From the NCBI GenBank assembly GCA_036496285.1, contig DASXLI010000019.1, positions 14,427 through 78,426 of the forward strand: a stretch of 64,000 nucleotides of DNA. Direction: 5' to 3'. The stretch's first letter is position 1. Each line of letters begins with the position of its first letter. The position numbers were made by a program, and so were the translations under genes. Positions 43,263 to 53,655 of the stretch are shown here, in pieces. The notes beneath the pieces were generated by a model, which worked only from the letters and a program-made list of their open reading frames with translations, was not told the origin of the DNA and did not search any database. The stretch is from DP-19 sp036496285. Its GTDB lineage: Bacteria; Desulfobacterota; Binatia; UTPRO1.

Positions 43263-44741
43263 ATGATGAATCCGCTGCTCGAGCTGCAACGACTGGGTCA
43301 GTCGCCGTGGCACGACAATATCCGCCGCGAGCTGCTCACGTCGGGCGCGCTCGCACGCATGGTCGCCGACGGTGACATCACCGGCCTGACGTCCAACCCG
43401 ACGATCTTCGAGCAGGCGATCGAGTCGGGGACCGACTATCAGAGCCAGCTGCGCTCCTTGGCGCGCGCCGGCAAGCGCCCCGACGAGATCTTCGACGCGC
43501 TCGCGATCAGCGACATCCGGGACGCCGCGGACGTGTTCGCGCCGGTGTACGCCCGCACCGACGGTGCCGACGGCTTCGTCAGCATCGAGGTGAACCCGAT
43601 CTACGCGAACGACACGGCGAAGACGATCCGCGAGGCGCACCGCCTCTGGAAGACGGTCGCCAAGCCGAACGTGATGGTGAAGATCCCCGCGACGCGCGAG
43701 GGCGTGCCGGCCATCGAGGCGTGCATCGCCGACGGGCTCAACATCAACATCACGCTGATCTTCTCGCTGCAGCGCTACGAGCAGGTCATGGACGCCTACC
43801 TCGCGGGCCTCTCGCGCCGCGTCGCCGCCGGGAAGCCGGTGCGAAGCATCGCCTCGGTCGCGAGCTTCTTCGTGAGCCGCGTCGACACCGAGGTCGACAA
43901 GCGCCTCGACGCACTGATCGCGTCCGCGCCGCCCGAGCTGGTCGAGCACTTGCGTGCGCTGCAGGGACGGGCGGCGATCGCCAACGCCAAGCTCGCCTAT
44001 CACCGGTTCCGCGAGAAGTTCGGCACGGCGCGCTTCGCCGAGCTGGCGCGTCAGGGCGCGCGCGTGCAGCGCCCGCTCTGGGCGAGCACGTCCACCAAGA
44101 ATCCCGCCTACCCCGACGTCTACTACGTCGAGGCGCTGATCGGTCCCGACACGGTCGACACGATGCCGCCGGCGACCATCGTGGCCTACAAGGACCACGG
44201 CCACCCCGCATCGCGCCTCGATCGCGACGTCGACGACGCCCGCGCGATCCTGCAGCGCCTCGCGAGCGCCGGCATCTCGATGGACGAGGTCACGGCGAAG
44301 CTGGAGGTCGACGGCGTCGCATCGTTCGCCAAGTCGTACGAGTCGCTGCTCGCAACCGTCGCCCAGGCGGCGTCGGCCGCTGCGCCGTCAGTCGGCAGCG
44401 CCCCAAAGCGCGCGGCCAAGCCCGCGGCCGCGAAGCGCAAGCCGAAGGCGAAGCGTCCCACCGCCAAGCGGAAGGCGGCGAAGCGTCCAGCCGCCAAGCG
44501 CTCGGCCGCGAAACGCTCCGGCGCCAAGGGGCGGTCGACCGCCAAGCCGCGCGCCAAGTCCGCGCGCAAATCGACCGGCCGTGCAAAGAGTGCCGCGAAG
44601 GGGCGCGCCCGTCCGAAGAGCCGGCGCCGCGCCGGTGGCGCACGCGCGACGACGCGGCGGGCGGCCGGACGCGGCCGGGCGACGACCAAGAAGCCGCGCC
44701 GGGCGGCACGCAAGCCGGCCAAGACGAAACGCCGGCGCTGA
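43263..44741 (+). CDS. tal: Transaldolase with a histone H1-like C-terminal tail
   Basis: 492 residues. The first ~375 form a transaldolase: GITGLTSNPTIFEQAI-like start (DGDITGLTSNPTIFE), NVMVKIPATREGVPAIEA with the Schiff-base lysine, INITLIFSLQRYEQVMDAY, SVASFFVSRVDTEVD and WASTSTKNPAYPDVYYVE. It moves dihydroxyacetone units in the pentose phosphate pathway. The last 113 residues are Ala/Lys/Arg (50 Lys or Arg, no acidic residues), resembling histone H1/HU tails. A GGAAGGGGG site precedes ATG 43263. zwf and glk follow. The tail is not part of any transaldolase I know. Confidence 0.92.
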   Translation: MMNPLLELQRLGQSPWHDNIRRELLTSGALARMVADGDITGLTSNPTIFEQAIESGTDYQSQLRSLARAGKRPDEIFDALAISDIRDAADVFAPVYARTDGADGFVSIEVNPIYANDTAKTIREAHRLWKTVAKPNVMVKIPATREGVPAIEACIADGLNINITLIFSLQRYEQVMDAYLAGLSRRVAAGKPVRSIASVASFFVSRVDTEVDKRLDALIASAPPELVEHLRALQGRAAIANAKLAYHRFREKFGTARFAELARQGARVQRPLWASTSTKNPAYPDVYYVEALIGPDTVDTMPPATIVAYKDHGHPASRLDRDVDDARAILQRLASAGISMDEVTAKLEVDGVASFAKSYESLLATVAQAASAAAPSVGSAPKRAAKPAAAKRKPKAKRPTAKRKAAKRPAAKRSAAKRSGAKGRSTAKPRAKSARKSTGRAKSAAKGRARPKSRRRAGGARATTRRAAGRGRATTKKPRRAARKPAKTKRRR

Positions 44742-44792
44742 GATCTCGATCCACACGCCGCGCGGGCGGCGACGGACTGGGGAGGGGGTAGC

Positions 44793-46385
<1,593 letters not shown>

Positions 46386-46398
46386 GGCCGGCGGCGCG

Positions 46399-47391
46399 AT
46401 GGCGACGTACGTGCTCGCCGGCGACATCGGCGGGACGAAGACCGCGCTCACCCTGCATGCCGTCGGGACGGACGGCGCGAGCACCCAGGTCCGCGAGCAG
46501 AGCTTCCCGAGCCGCGAGTACCCCGGCCTGGAGCAGGTGATCGCCGCGTTCCTGCAGCCGGGCGAGGGCGTCGCGGGCGCGGCATTCGGCATCGCCGGCC
46601 CGGTCGTCGACGACGCGGTGACGACGACCAACCTGCCCTGGCACATCGAGCGCCGGCACCTCTCGGACGAGCTCGGCGGCGCGCCGGTCGTCCTGATGAA
46701 CGACCTCGAGAGCACCGCCTACGGCGCCCTCTTCCTGAGCGCCGACCAGCTTCTCACCTTGAACCCGGGCGTGCCCCGTCCCGGGCACCGCGCCGTCATC
46801 GCCGCCGGCACCGGCCTCGGCCAGGGCCTCCTGCACTGGGACGGCGTCGCCCACCGCCCGGTCGCGACCGAGGGCGGCCACGCCGACTTCGCGCCGCGAA
46901 GCCCGATCGAGGACGATCTGCTGCGTTTCCTGCGCACCCGCTTCGGCGCGCACGTCTCGTACGAGCGCGTGCTGTCGGGCCCGGGCCTGCACAACGTCTT
47001 CCAGTTCCTCGACGAGGCGCTCGGCCGTCCCATCGCGCCCGACGTCCGCGCCCGCATGACGCGCGAGGACCCGAGCGCCGTGATCGGCGAGACCGCGGTC
47101 GCGGGCACCTGCGCGACGTGCCGCGAGGCAGTCGATCTCTTCCTCGACGCCTACGGCGCCCAGGCCGGCAACCTCGCGCTCACCGCAATGGCGACCGGCG
47201 GCATCTACGTCGGCGGCGGCATCGTGACCAAGCTCGCCCCGCTCGTGCCGCAGAGCTCGTTCGTGCGCGCGTTCGTCGCCAAGGGGCGCTACGAAGGATT
47301 GCTGCGCGAGATCCCCGTCTCCGTGATCATGAACGCGCGCACGGCGCTCCTCGGCGCCGTCCGGGCCGCGGTGGCGTTACTCCGGCGTTGA
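46399..47391 (+). CDS. glk: Glucokinase (E. coli Glk family)
   Basis: 330 residues. Nucleotide motif LAGDIGGTKTALTL, FGIAGPVVDD, the conserved MNDLESTAYGAL, AAGTGLGQGLL, and EGGHADFAPRSPIEDDLLRFL are diagnostic for the non-ROK Glk family. ATG at 46399 is preferred to 46351, which lies within zwf. Phosphorylates glucose with ATP, supplying zwf. Confidence 0.95.
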   Translation: MATYVLAGDIGGTKTALTLHAVGTDGASTQVREQSFPSREYPGLEQVIAAFLQPGEGVAGAAFGIAGPVVDDAVTTTNLPWHIERRHLSDELGGAPVVLMNDLESTAYGALFLSADQLLTLNPGVPRPGHRAVIAAGTGLGQGLLHWDGVAHRPVATEGGHADFAPRSPIEDDLLRFLRTRFGAHVSYERVLSGPGLHNVFQFLDEALGRPIAPDVRARMTREDPSAVIGETAVAGTCATCREAVDLFLDAYGAQAGNLALTAMATGGIYVGGGIVTKLAPLVPQSSFVRAFVAKGRYEGLLREIPVSVIMNARTALLGAVRAAVALLRR

Positions 47392-47598
47392 GCCCGGGTC
47401 GCGCGGCGCTGCGGGCGACGCGCAGCAGGTCGATCACCGCTCGGTGCCCGAGCTTTCACCATGGCGCTCGCGCTACGCGGCAAAGAAACAACTTGCAATC
47501 GAGTGTCGCGTGCGCCTAGACGTTCGCGAAGATCAATCCCGCTGCCCAACGCCCCTTGCGCCGAAACGGCCCGCGAGCCGAAACGGAGGACCCCCGCC

Positions 47599-48423
47599 AT
47601 GAAAGCGCCCATCGGACTCCTAGCGATCGCGATTGTCCTTGCCATGGACGGCCCGAGCCATGGAGCGAACCTCAAGTGCGCCGCGGACGCCATCAAGGTG
47701 GGATCGGTCTGCGTCGACAAGTACGAGGCGAGCGTCTGACAGATTCCGACTACGGACACCTCGCTCATCAAGCAGGTCCAGAAAGGGAAGGCCTCCCTCA
47801 GCGCGCTCACGAGCGGCGCCAACCAACTCTCCGTCGCTGGCGCAGGATCGTGCGCACCCGCGTATCCGGCAGGCTTCCCCTCCAACGGCGACTGGACGCC
47901 GCTGCCGGCATCGGATCCGCCGACGCCGGGCGTCTACGCCGCTTCCGTGCCTGGCGCGCTCCCGAGCGCGTGCATCACGTGGTTCCAGGCGGAACAGGCG
48001 TGCCGCCTCTCCGGCAAGCGCCTGCTCACCAACCAGGAATGGCAAGCCGCCGCGGCTGGCACGCCGCAGACGGGGCTCATCTCCGGGCCGATGGAATGCA
48101 ACACCAACTCGACCGGCCCAACGGCCACCGGATCACGCCCGCTCTGCAAGTCCAGCTGGGGTCTATTCGACATGGCCGGCAACGTCGCCGAATGGGTGGC
48201 CGACTGGGTCCCACGGTCGACCAACTGCCCGGGTTGGAGCACCTTCAGCACGAACGACATGTGTCTCTCAGGGGCGTTCACGACCGCGTTCGGGCCAGGG
48301 GCGCTTATCCGTGGCGGTGACTGGGGCCTCGGTGACGGCACCCTCTCGGGGCCGTTCACCGTGTACGGCAACAACTACCCCTACACCACCGATCCTGTGA
48401 TCGGATTCCGCTGCGCCCGTTGA
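47599..48423 (+). pseudogene. Formylglycine-generating-enzyme-like (SUMF1/CLec) secreted protein broken by one TGA
   Basis: One continuous frame of 275 codons with a single in-frame TGA at 47737-47739. Before it are a signal peptide (GLLAIAIVLAMDGPSHG) and CVDKYEASV; after it the frame resumes QIPTTDTSLIKQVQKGKAS and carries the SUMF1 core: SACITWFQAEQACRLSGKRLLTNQEW, DMAGNVAEWVADW, RGGDWGLGDG, GFRCAR. Proteins of this group have Trp at the TGA position (a V-W-x-I-P pattern), so TGG to TGA is the likely change. A good GGAGG site precedes the ATG. A sequencing error or read-through is possible. Confidence 0.75.
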
Positions 48424-48492
48424 CGATCGCAAGGCTTCCCGTCTAGCGCTCAGCAGCGCCCGGATCGATATCGCGAGCGACACACCAGCGGG

Positions 48493-48520
48493 TTGCGAAT
48501 CTCGCATCTCGCGGTAGTGT
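48493..48520 (+). promoter_or_regulatory. Promoter for the channel-like TrkA gene, predicted leaderless
   Basis: TTGCGA (48493-48498), a 16-bp spacer and TAGTGT (48515-48520). The ATG is at 48530, nine bases after the -10, leaving essentially no 5' leader and no Shine-Dalgarno sequence. Confidence 0.42.
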
Positions 48521-48529
48521 CGCCGCCCA

Positions 48530-49513
48530 ATGAGCCGGTTGCGACACATTCTGGTCGGCGTCGGGGCGCTCTGCGTTCTCACCGTCATCGGGACGATCGG
48601 CTACATGCATTTCGAAGGGTACACCGCGGGTGAGGCGAGCTTCTTCACGTTGGGGGTGCTTGCGACCGAGGGCTTGCAGATCCGACCGCTCAGCCCGGGT
48701 GGGCGCGCGCTCACCGCCGCGCTCATGGTCCTGGGGATCGGCATCGTGCTGTACACGGTCGCTCTGATCGCCCAGCAGACCATCGAGGGCGAGCTCCAGA
48801 CGTTCGTCGGGAGGAGACGTATGCAACGAACGATCGACGGGTTGCGCGGGCATGCGATCGTCTGCGGCTTCGGTCGCATGGGTCGCATGGTGTGCCGCGA
48901 GCTCCAGGCGAAACCGATGCCCTTCGTGGTCGTGGATCGTGCCGAGAGCGCGGGACGGCGTGCCGAGGAGCAGGGCCTGCTCCTGGTCAGCGGAGACGCC
49001 ACGGAGGAGGAGACGCTGCGGCGCGCGGGCATGGCGAACGCGGCCGCGGTGATCACGACGCTACCCTCCGATGCCGAGAACGTCTTCCTGACCCTGACGG
49101 CACGCGCGGTCGCGCCGACGCTCACGATCGTTGCACGCGCCGAGAGCGAAACCGGGGCAGAGCGCCTGCGTCAAGCGGGCGCCACGCGAATCGTTTCACC
49201 GTACACGATCGGCGGTCACCGGATGGCGCAGGCGATCCTCCGTCCAGCGGTGCTCGATTTCGTCGATCTCACCACGCAGCACCAGAGCGTCGAGCTGCAG
49301 TTCGAGGAGATCGCGATCGTCCGAAGCGCCGGCACGACGCTCGCGTCGTCCGGCATTCGCGACTACGTCGACGTCATGGTGCTCGCCATCCGCAAGCCCG
49401 ATGGCGGAACGCGCTTCAATCCCGCCCCCGACGAGGCGCTCATGGCGGGTGATCGGCTCCTGGTGATCGGCCAGGCGCAAAGCCTGAAGCGTCTCGAGCG
49501 CGAGCTGGCCTGA
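48530..49513 (+). CDS. Channel-like TrkA-N/TrkA-C protein without a K+ selectivity filter
   Basis: 327 residues. Two N-terminal helices flank a pore-loop region, followed by a TrkA-N Rossmann domain (HAIVCGFGRMGRMVCRELQ, GDATEEETLRRAGM) and TrkA-C. This is the layout of bacterial ligand-gated K+ channels (Kch/MthK type), where the loop reads T-V-G-(Y/F)-G. Here the same place reads FFTLGVLATEGLQIRPLSPGGR: the filter is gone and one residue is missing, while both flanking helices are kept. It may not conduct K+ or may act only as a nucleotide sensor. No frameshift restores the filter. Confidence 0.85.
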   Translation: MSRLRHILVGVGALCVLTVIGTIGYMHFEGYTAGEASFFTLGVLATEGLQIRPLSPGGRALTAALMVLGIGIVLYTVALIAQQTIEGELQTFVGRRRMQRTIDGLRGHAIVCGFGRMGRMVCRELQAKPMPFVVVDRAESAGRRAEEQGLLLVSGDATEEETLRRAGMANAAAVITTLPSDAENVFLTLTARAVAPTLTIVARAESETGAERLRQAGATRIVSPYTIGGHRMAQAILRPAVLDFVDLTTQHQSVELQFEEIAIVRSAGTTLASSGIRDYVDVMVLAIRKPDGGTRFNPAPDEALMAGDRLLVIGQAQSLKRLERELA

Positions 49514-49514
49514 A

Positions 49515-49907
49515 TCACTCGCTCGCTGACCCTCCGTTCCGCGGATCGTCCTTCGCGTTCACGTAGTCGAGGCCGAGCGGCCCAATGGCGGTTACCTGGG
49601 TGACGTACTCGCCCGATTTCGCCCAATGGAAGTGGGACGTACTGCCCGGCAGAACGATCACGGCCCCGGGCGGATACGCCTCCAATTTGTCGGCGTCGAA
49701 CCGATCACCCAGCCCGATGTAGAAGACGCCGGACATCACCGTGTACACCCGATCCTCGGGGTGCGTGTGCGGCATCAGCTTGACCCCACGAGGCACCTTC
49801 ACCCTGATCACGTAGGGCCCGGCCTCCGCGGGGTGCCCGACAACGACGGCGAGGCGCACCGAAGCCGGGAACGCCGCGAAGGGCTTCCAGTCGACCTCCT
49901 CGGACAT
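49515..49907 (-). CDS. Small cupin-domain protein
   Basis: About 130 residues. A cupin beta-barrel with motif 1 around PHTHPEDRVYTVMSGVFY and motif 2 around PGAVIVLPGSTSHFHWAKSG, giving two or three histidines for a metal. The ATG at 49907 after AAGG is preferred to the GTG at 49922. It follows the DJ-1-like gene by 33 bp and is likely co-transcribed. Substrate unknown; small cupins of this type are often annotated only as domain proteins. Confidence 0.82.
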   Translation of the reverse strand: MSEEVDWKPFAAFPASVRLAVVVGHPAEAGPYVIRVKVPRGVKLMPHTHPEDRVYTVMSGVFYIGLGDRFDADKLEAYPPGAVIVLPGSTSHFHWAKSGEYVTQVTAIGPLGLDYVNAKDDPRNGGSASE

Positions 49908-49940
49908 GATTGCCTTGAGCACGGCTGGTCCGGGCAGAGC

Positions 49941-50630
49941 CTACGCCGCTTTCTGCGCCGCGAGCACCTTCAGCAACGCCTGGGCCGCGGACGTCGACGA
50001 TGCGGGATTCTGCCCGGTCACGAGGTGGCCATCCACGATGGAGAAGGGCTGCCAGTCGGGAGCCTTTTCGAAGAGGGCGCCGAGACGCTTCAGCTCGTCC
50101 TCGACGAGGAACGGCACGACGTGCGTCAGCTGAACCGCTTCCTCCTCGCCATTGGTAAAGCCCGTGACCCGCTTTCCCTTGACGAGAGGCTCGCCCTTGT
50201 AGGTGACGTGACGAAGCACGCCCGGCGAATGGCAGACCAGCGCCACCGGCTTGCCGGAGTTGTAGAAGGACTCGATCAACGCGATCGACACCGGGCTCTC
50301 GGCCAGGTCCCACATGGGACCGTGTCCGCCGACATAGAAGACCGTGTCGAAGTGTTCCGCCTTCACGTCCGCGAGCCGGACGGTGTTGGCGAGCGCCTTC
50401 TGCGCGATGTCGTCCTTCTTGAATCGCGTCATGGCCGGCGTTTGATTCTCGGGAAGATCGCTCTTCGGATCGACGGGGGGCTGGCCGCCTTTCGGTGAGG
50501 CCAGCGTCAGCTCGACGCCGGCGTCCCTGAAGACGAAGTAGGGAGCGGCGAACTCCTCGAGCCAGAAGCCGGTCGTGCGTCCGGTGTTGCCGAGCTGATC
50601 GTGCGAGGTCAGCACCATCACGATTTTCAT
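49941..50630 (-). CDS. DJ-1/PfpI family protein (class I glutamine amidotransferase-like)
   Basis: 229 residues from the ATG at 50630 (MKIVMVLTSHDQLGNTG). Conserved elements: EEFAAPYFVFRDAGVELTLASPKGG, the nucleophile elbow ALVCHSPGVL, and a C-terminal DGHLVTGQNPASS. Members closest to this architecture are Hsp31-like glyoxalase/chaperones. A catalytic Glu in GFWLEEFAAP is present. Cytoplasmic; role in electrophile or carbonyl stress is inferred. The upstream in-frame ATG at 50687 has no support. Confidence 0.87.
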   Translation of the reverse strand: MKIVMVLTSHDQLGNTGRTTGFWLEEFAAPYFVFRDAGVELTLASPKGGQPPVDPKSDLPENQTPAMTRFKKDDIAQKALANTVRLADVKAEHFDTVFYVGGHGPMWDLAESPVSIALIESFYNSGKPVALVCHSPGVLRHVTYKGEPLVKGKRVTGFTNGEEEAVQLTHVVPFLVEDELKRLGALFEKAPDWQPFSIVDGHLVTGQNPASSTSAAQALLKVLAAQKAA

Positions 50631-50782
50631 GCTCTCTCTCCTTGGGGGCTCTGGGTGTGGAGCATTTCGGACATACTGCCGTGGCACGTCGTAGGATATC
50701 CCCCGGTGAGCGTTCCGGCCCCGACTCGCCGACGCCCGTGCGCCTTGACGCGTCGCCGCCGTTTTGACAGCACTCGCCGCCC

Positions 50783-51958
50783 ATGTGGACGTCTCGACGC
50801 CTCGTCCTCGCGTGCTGCGCGGCCTTGCTGATCAGTCCACGCGTACACGCTGCCACCCTCCTCGTCGCCGGGAACGGCGTCGATTCACCCGACTGCGGCG
50901 GCAAGACCGCGCCATGCCGGTCGATCAGCCGTGCCGTCGCGCTCGCGGGCCAGGGCGACACCATCCTCGTCGGACCGGGACGGTACGGCGATATCGATCA
51001 GAGCGGGACCTTCATTGCTCCGGGTGACGAGGCGGCGGAGGTCGGAACGGGCTGCAATTGCATGCTGCACGTCACCAAGCGTGTGACCATCGTCTCGCGT
51101 GACGGTGCCGGCACCACCATCCTCGACGCCAACGGCGCGACGATCGACGTCGTCCGCATCGACGCCGCCGCGACGATCTTCGGCAAGAAAGGTCAGGGCT
51201 TCACGCTGACGGGCGCCAAAGGCGCCGGCAACGGCCTCGTCACGGAGGCCGAGTCGGTCACGATCGCCGGCAACATCGCCTTCGCCAACTCCGGCAACGG
51301 CATTGCCATCAGCGCGGGCCACGCCATCGTGAGCGACAACCGAGCCGTCGCGAACGCTGACGGAGGGATCGATTGTTCCGGTACGAACGACTCGACCTTT
51401 GCGCGGAACACCGTGATCGGAAACGGCAACGTCGGTCTCGAAGCAGACAATCGCAACGTCCTCACCGACAACCTCGCGCTGGACAACGTCGGCCCCGGCA
51501 TCGACGCGCAAAGCGGCAACACGCTCAAAGGAGACGTCGCGCTCGGCAACGGCGATCGCGGTATCCAGCTCGACGACGACAATACCGTCACCGCCTGCGT
51601 GGCGAACGCCAACCACAACGGCATCAACCTCGCCGGCCACGGCAATACCGTCACGAAGAGCGCGGTCCTCGACAACTTTGGTGTCGGCATCCTCGTGGGC
51701 GACGTGGGCAACACGATCAGCAAGACCAACCTCTTCGGCAACGGCATGGGCGTGGTGAACGTCCCCAACGCAAACTTCAACTGCGCCACGCTGATGTCAG
51801 CCGCCGGCGCGCTGCAGGCGACGCAGAACTTCTGGGGGGCGCCCACCGGCCCGGGCCTCGACCCGGCAGACGCCGCCTGCAATGCGATCGGCGGAACGAC
51901 GAACCTCGTGCCGGTCGCCACCAAGGAGATCAAGGTCCGCCCCCCGGCGGCGCACTGA
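50783..51958 (+). CDS. Secreted right-handed beta-helix protein
   Basis: 391 residues, signal peptide (LVLACCAALLISPRVHA), then parallel beta-helix (pectate-lyase-like/NosD-like) repeats: GNGIAISAGHAIVSDNRAVA, GNVGLEADNRNVLTDNLALD, GPGIDAQSGNTLKGDVALG and GDRGIQLDDDNTVTACVANA. No catalytic set of lyases is recognisable, so it may bind or cleave a polysaccharide or act structurally. Extracellular. Related only in fold to the 30095 protein. Confidence 0.85.
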   Translation: MWTSRRLVLACCAALLISPRVHAATLLVAGNGVDSPDCGGKTAPCRSISRAVALAGQGDTILVGPGRYGDIDQSGTFIAPGDEAAEVGTGCNCMLHVTKRVTIVSRDGAGTTILDANGATIDVVRIDAAATIFGKKGQGFTLTGAKGAGNGLVTEAESVTIAGNIAFANSGNGIAISAGHAIVSDNRAVANADGGIDCSGTNDSTFARNTVIGNGNVGLEADNRNVLTDNLALDNVGPGIDAQSGNTLKGDVALGNGDRGIQLDDDNTVTACVANANHNGINLAGHGNTVTKSAVLDNFGVGILVGDVGNTISKTNLFGNGMGVVNVPNANFNCATLMSAAGALQATQNFWGAPTGPGLDPADAACNAIGGTTNLVPVATKEIKVRPPAAH

Positions 51959-51972
51959 GCCCGCGGCCCGCG

Positions 51973-52003
51973 TTGCCGATCATCGGTGATCGGGTGCTAG
52001 AAA
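51973..52003 (+). promoter_or_regulatory. Candidate promoter for the membrane glycosyltransferase gene
   Basis: TTGCCG (51973-51978), a long 19-bp spacer and TAGAAA (51998-52003), seven bases before the ATG at 52011. The spacer is off-consensus, so this is weak. Confidence 0.25.
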
Positions 52004-52010
52004 AGCGCGC

Positions 52011-53594
52011 ATGACTAGGCCGACGGTGGCGCGCTGGATCACGCTCATCACCGTCGCGGCGATCCTGGCGGCAGCCCTGCTCGCGCACGTGGGGTTCTTT
52101 CGCCATGCGGGCGGTCTCTGGCGCGACGAGGCCGGGACGGCGGCGTTTGCGCGAATGTCGATCACGGATCTCCGAGCGGAGCTGCGCTACGATTCCGTGC
52201 CCCTCGTGTCGACGCTGCTCTTCCGGAGTTGGACGGCGATCGGTTTCGGCTCGGATACCGGCTTGCGGACGCTGGGACTCGCAGTCGGGTGCGCGGTCCT
52301 GCTCGCGCTCTTGCTCAACGCGCGCATGCAAGGTGCGGCGCTGCCGTGCTCGCTCGCGCTCTTCGCCTGCCTTCCCTGGGTGATCCGCGGCGGTGACGCC
52401 GTCCGGCCGCTCGGGCTCGCGATGGTGCTCATCGTGATGACATTCGCGGCCGTCGGCGCGCTGCTCGAGGCGCCGCGGCGCGGCCGCGTCGTCGCCGCCA
52501 TGGCGTGTGCGGTCCTCGCCGTCCAGACGAGCTATGCGAACGTGCCGCTCGTAGCCGCGATCACGCTCGCCGCGATGATCGCGGGCGGTCGCGCACACTG
52601 CCGTGCTCGTGTGCTCGCCGTCTTGGCCGTCGCGCTCGCGGCGGCCGTATCGCTTTTGCCGTACGCCCCGATGATCCGGGACGCCCAGGATTGGGGCGTG
52701 CTCATGCAAGTCCACAACGACCTCGCGCGCCTGTGGCTGGTGTTTCGCCGCGCGACGACTCCCGACACCGGAGTGTGGGTCGCCGCCGTCACCGCCGCTC
52801 TCGTCGCCGGGGTCGTGACGATGACGCGCACGCGGAGGAAGGGCGACGAGGGGGAGGCGAGCCGGGCGGTGTACGCGGGCGCGACGCTCGGGCTCGCCGT
52901 GGTCGCGTTCGTCGCGTTCCTCTCGTGGTCGGAGCTCGCGACGCAGCCGTGGTACTACCTGCCGTTGCTTGCACTGCTCGCCGCGGCCATCGACGTGCTC
53001 GGCGCCCCATTTCTCCGATCGCCCGCGCCGCGCATCGCGGCGTGCATCCTCCTCGTCGGCTGGATGACCGCGCACGTCCCGAACGCCTTGGCGCAACTGC
53101 GCGTGCGCCAGACCAACCTCGATCTCATCGCCGCGAAGGTCGCCGAAGCGGCGGGTCCAGCAGATCTGGTCGTAGTGAATCCGTGGTTCTACGCGACGAC
53201 CTTCGACCGCTATTACCATGGACCGGCGCGATGGACGGTGATTCCGCCGCTCGCCGAGACGCGCATTCACCGCTACGACCTGCTGAAACGGTGCATGCAG
53301 GACGTCGCGTGCATCCTACCCGTCGAGCAGGAGATTCTCGCCACATTCGCCGCCGGTGGGCGCGTCTGGGTCGCGGGTTATCTGCCGCCCGGCTCGGGCG
53401 GCAGGATCCCGCCGCCCCCCGCGGCGCCGGCGGAACTCGGCTGGAACATCGACAAATACAGCGACGCGTGGGGAAAGGCGGTGATCACCGCGATCGTCGA
53501 CCGTGCGATCGGCTCGAGAAGAGTCGCCGTCGAGTCGTCCGACGAGGTGAGCACGTACGAAGACGCGGCGCTGTTCGTCATCACCGGACGGTGA
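52011..53594 (+). CDS. Multi-pass glycosyltransferase-like membrane protein (GT-C/PMT type)
   Basis: 527 residues with about ten hydrophobic helices and the GT-C entry motif GGLWRDEAGTAAFARMSI (acidic residue after the first helix), followed by a second loop region (AELRYDSVPLVSTLLFRSW). The C-terminal third is soluble and lies outside the membrane. GT-C enzymes use lipid-linked sugar donors; the acceptor and donor cannot be told from sequence. Confidence 0.8.
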   Translation: MTRPTVARWITLITVAAILAAALLAHVGFFRHAGGLWRDEAGTAAFARMSITDLRAELRYDSVPLVSTLLFRSWTAIGFGSDTGLRTLGLAVGCAVLLALLLNARMQGAALPCSLALFACLPWVIRGGDAVRPLGLAMVLIVMTFAAVGALLEAPRRGRVVAAMACAVLAVQTSYANVPLVAAITLAAMIAGGRAHCRARVLAVLAVALAAAVSLLPYAPMIRDAQDWGVLMQVHNDLARLWLVFRRATTPDTGVWVAAVTAALVAGVVTMTRTRRKGDEGEASRAVYAGATLGLAVVAFVAFLSWSELATQPWYYLPLLALLAAAIDVLGAPFLRSPAPRIAACILLVGWMTAHVPNALAQLRVRQTNLDLIAAKVAEAAGPADLVVVNPWFYATTFDRYYHGPARWTVIPPLAETRIHRYDLLKRCMQDVACILPVEQEILATFAAGGRVWVAGYLPPGSGGRIPPPPAAPAELGWNIDKYSDAWGKAVITAIVDRAIGSRRVAVESSDEVSTYEDAALFVITGR

Positions 53595-53655
53595 CCGCGC
53601 GGACGAGCGCGCCGCGTCGACTCCATTCGGGCGCGACCGCGACTCCGCTGCGACT

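Noticed and set aside
47737..47739. Selenocysteine at the in-frame TGA of the SUMF1-like gene
   Set aside because: The position fits Trp rather than Cys/Sec, and no SECIS-like hairpin is recognised after it.
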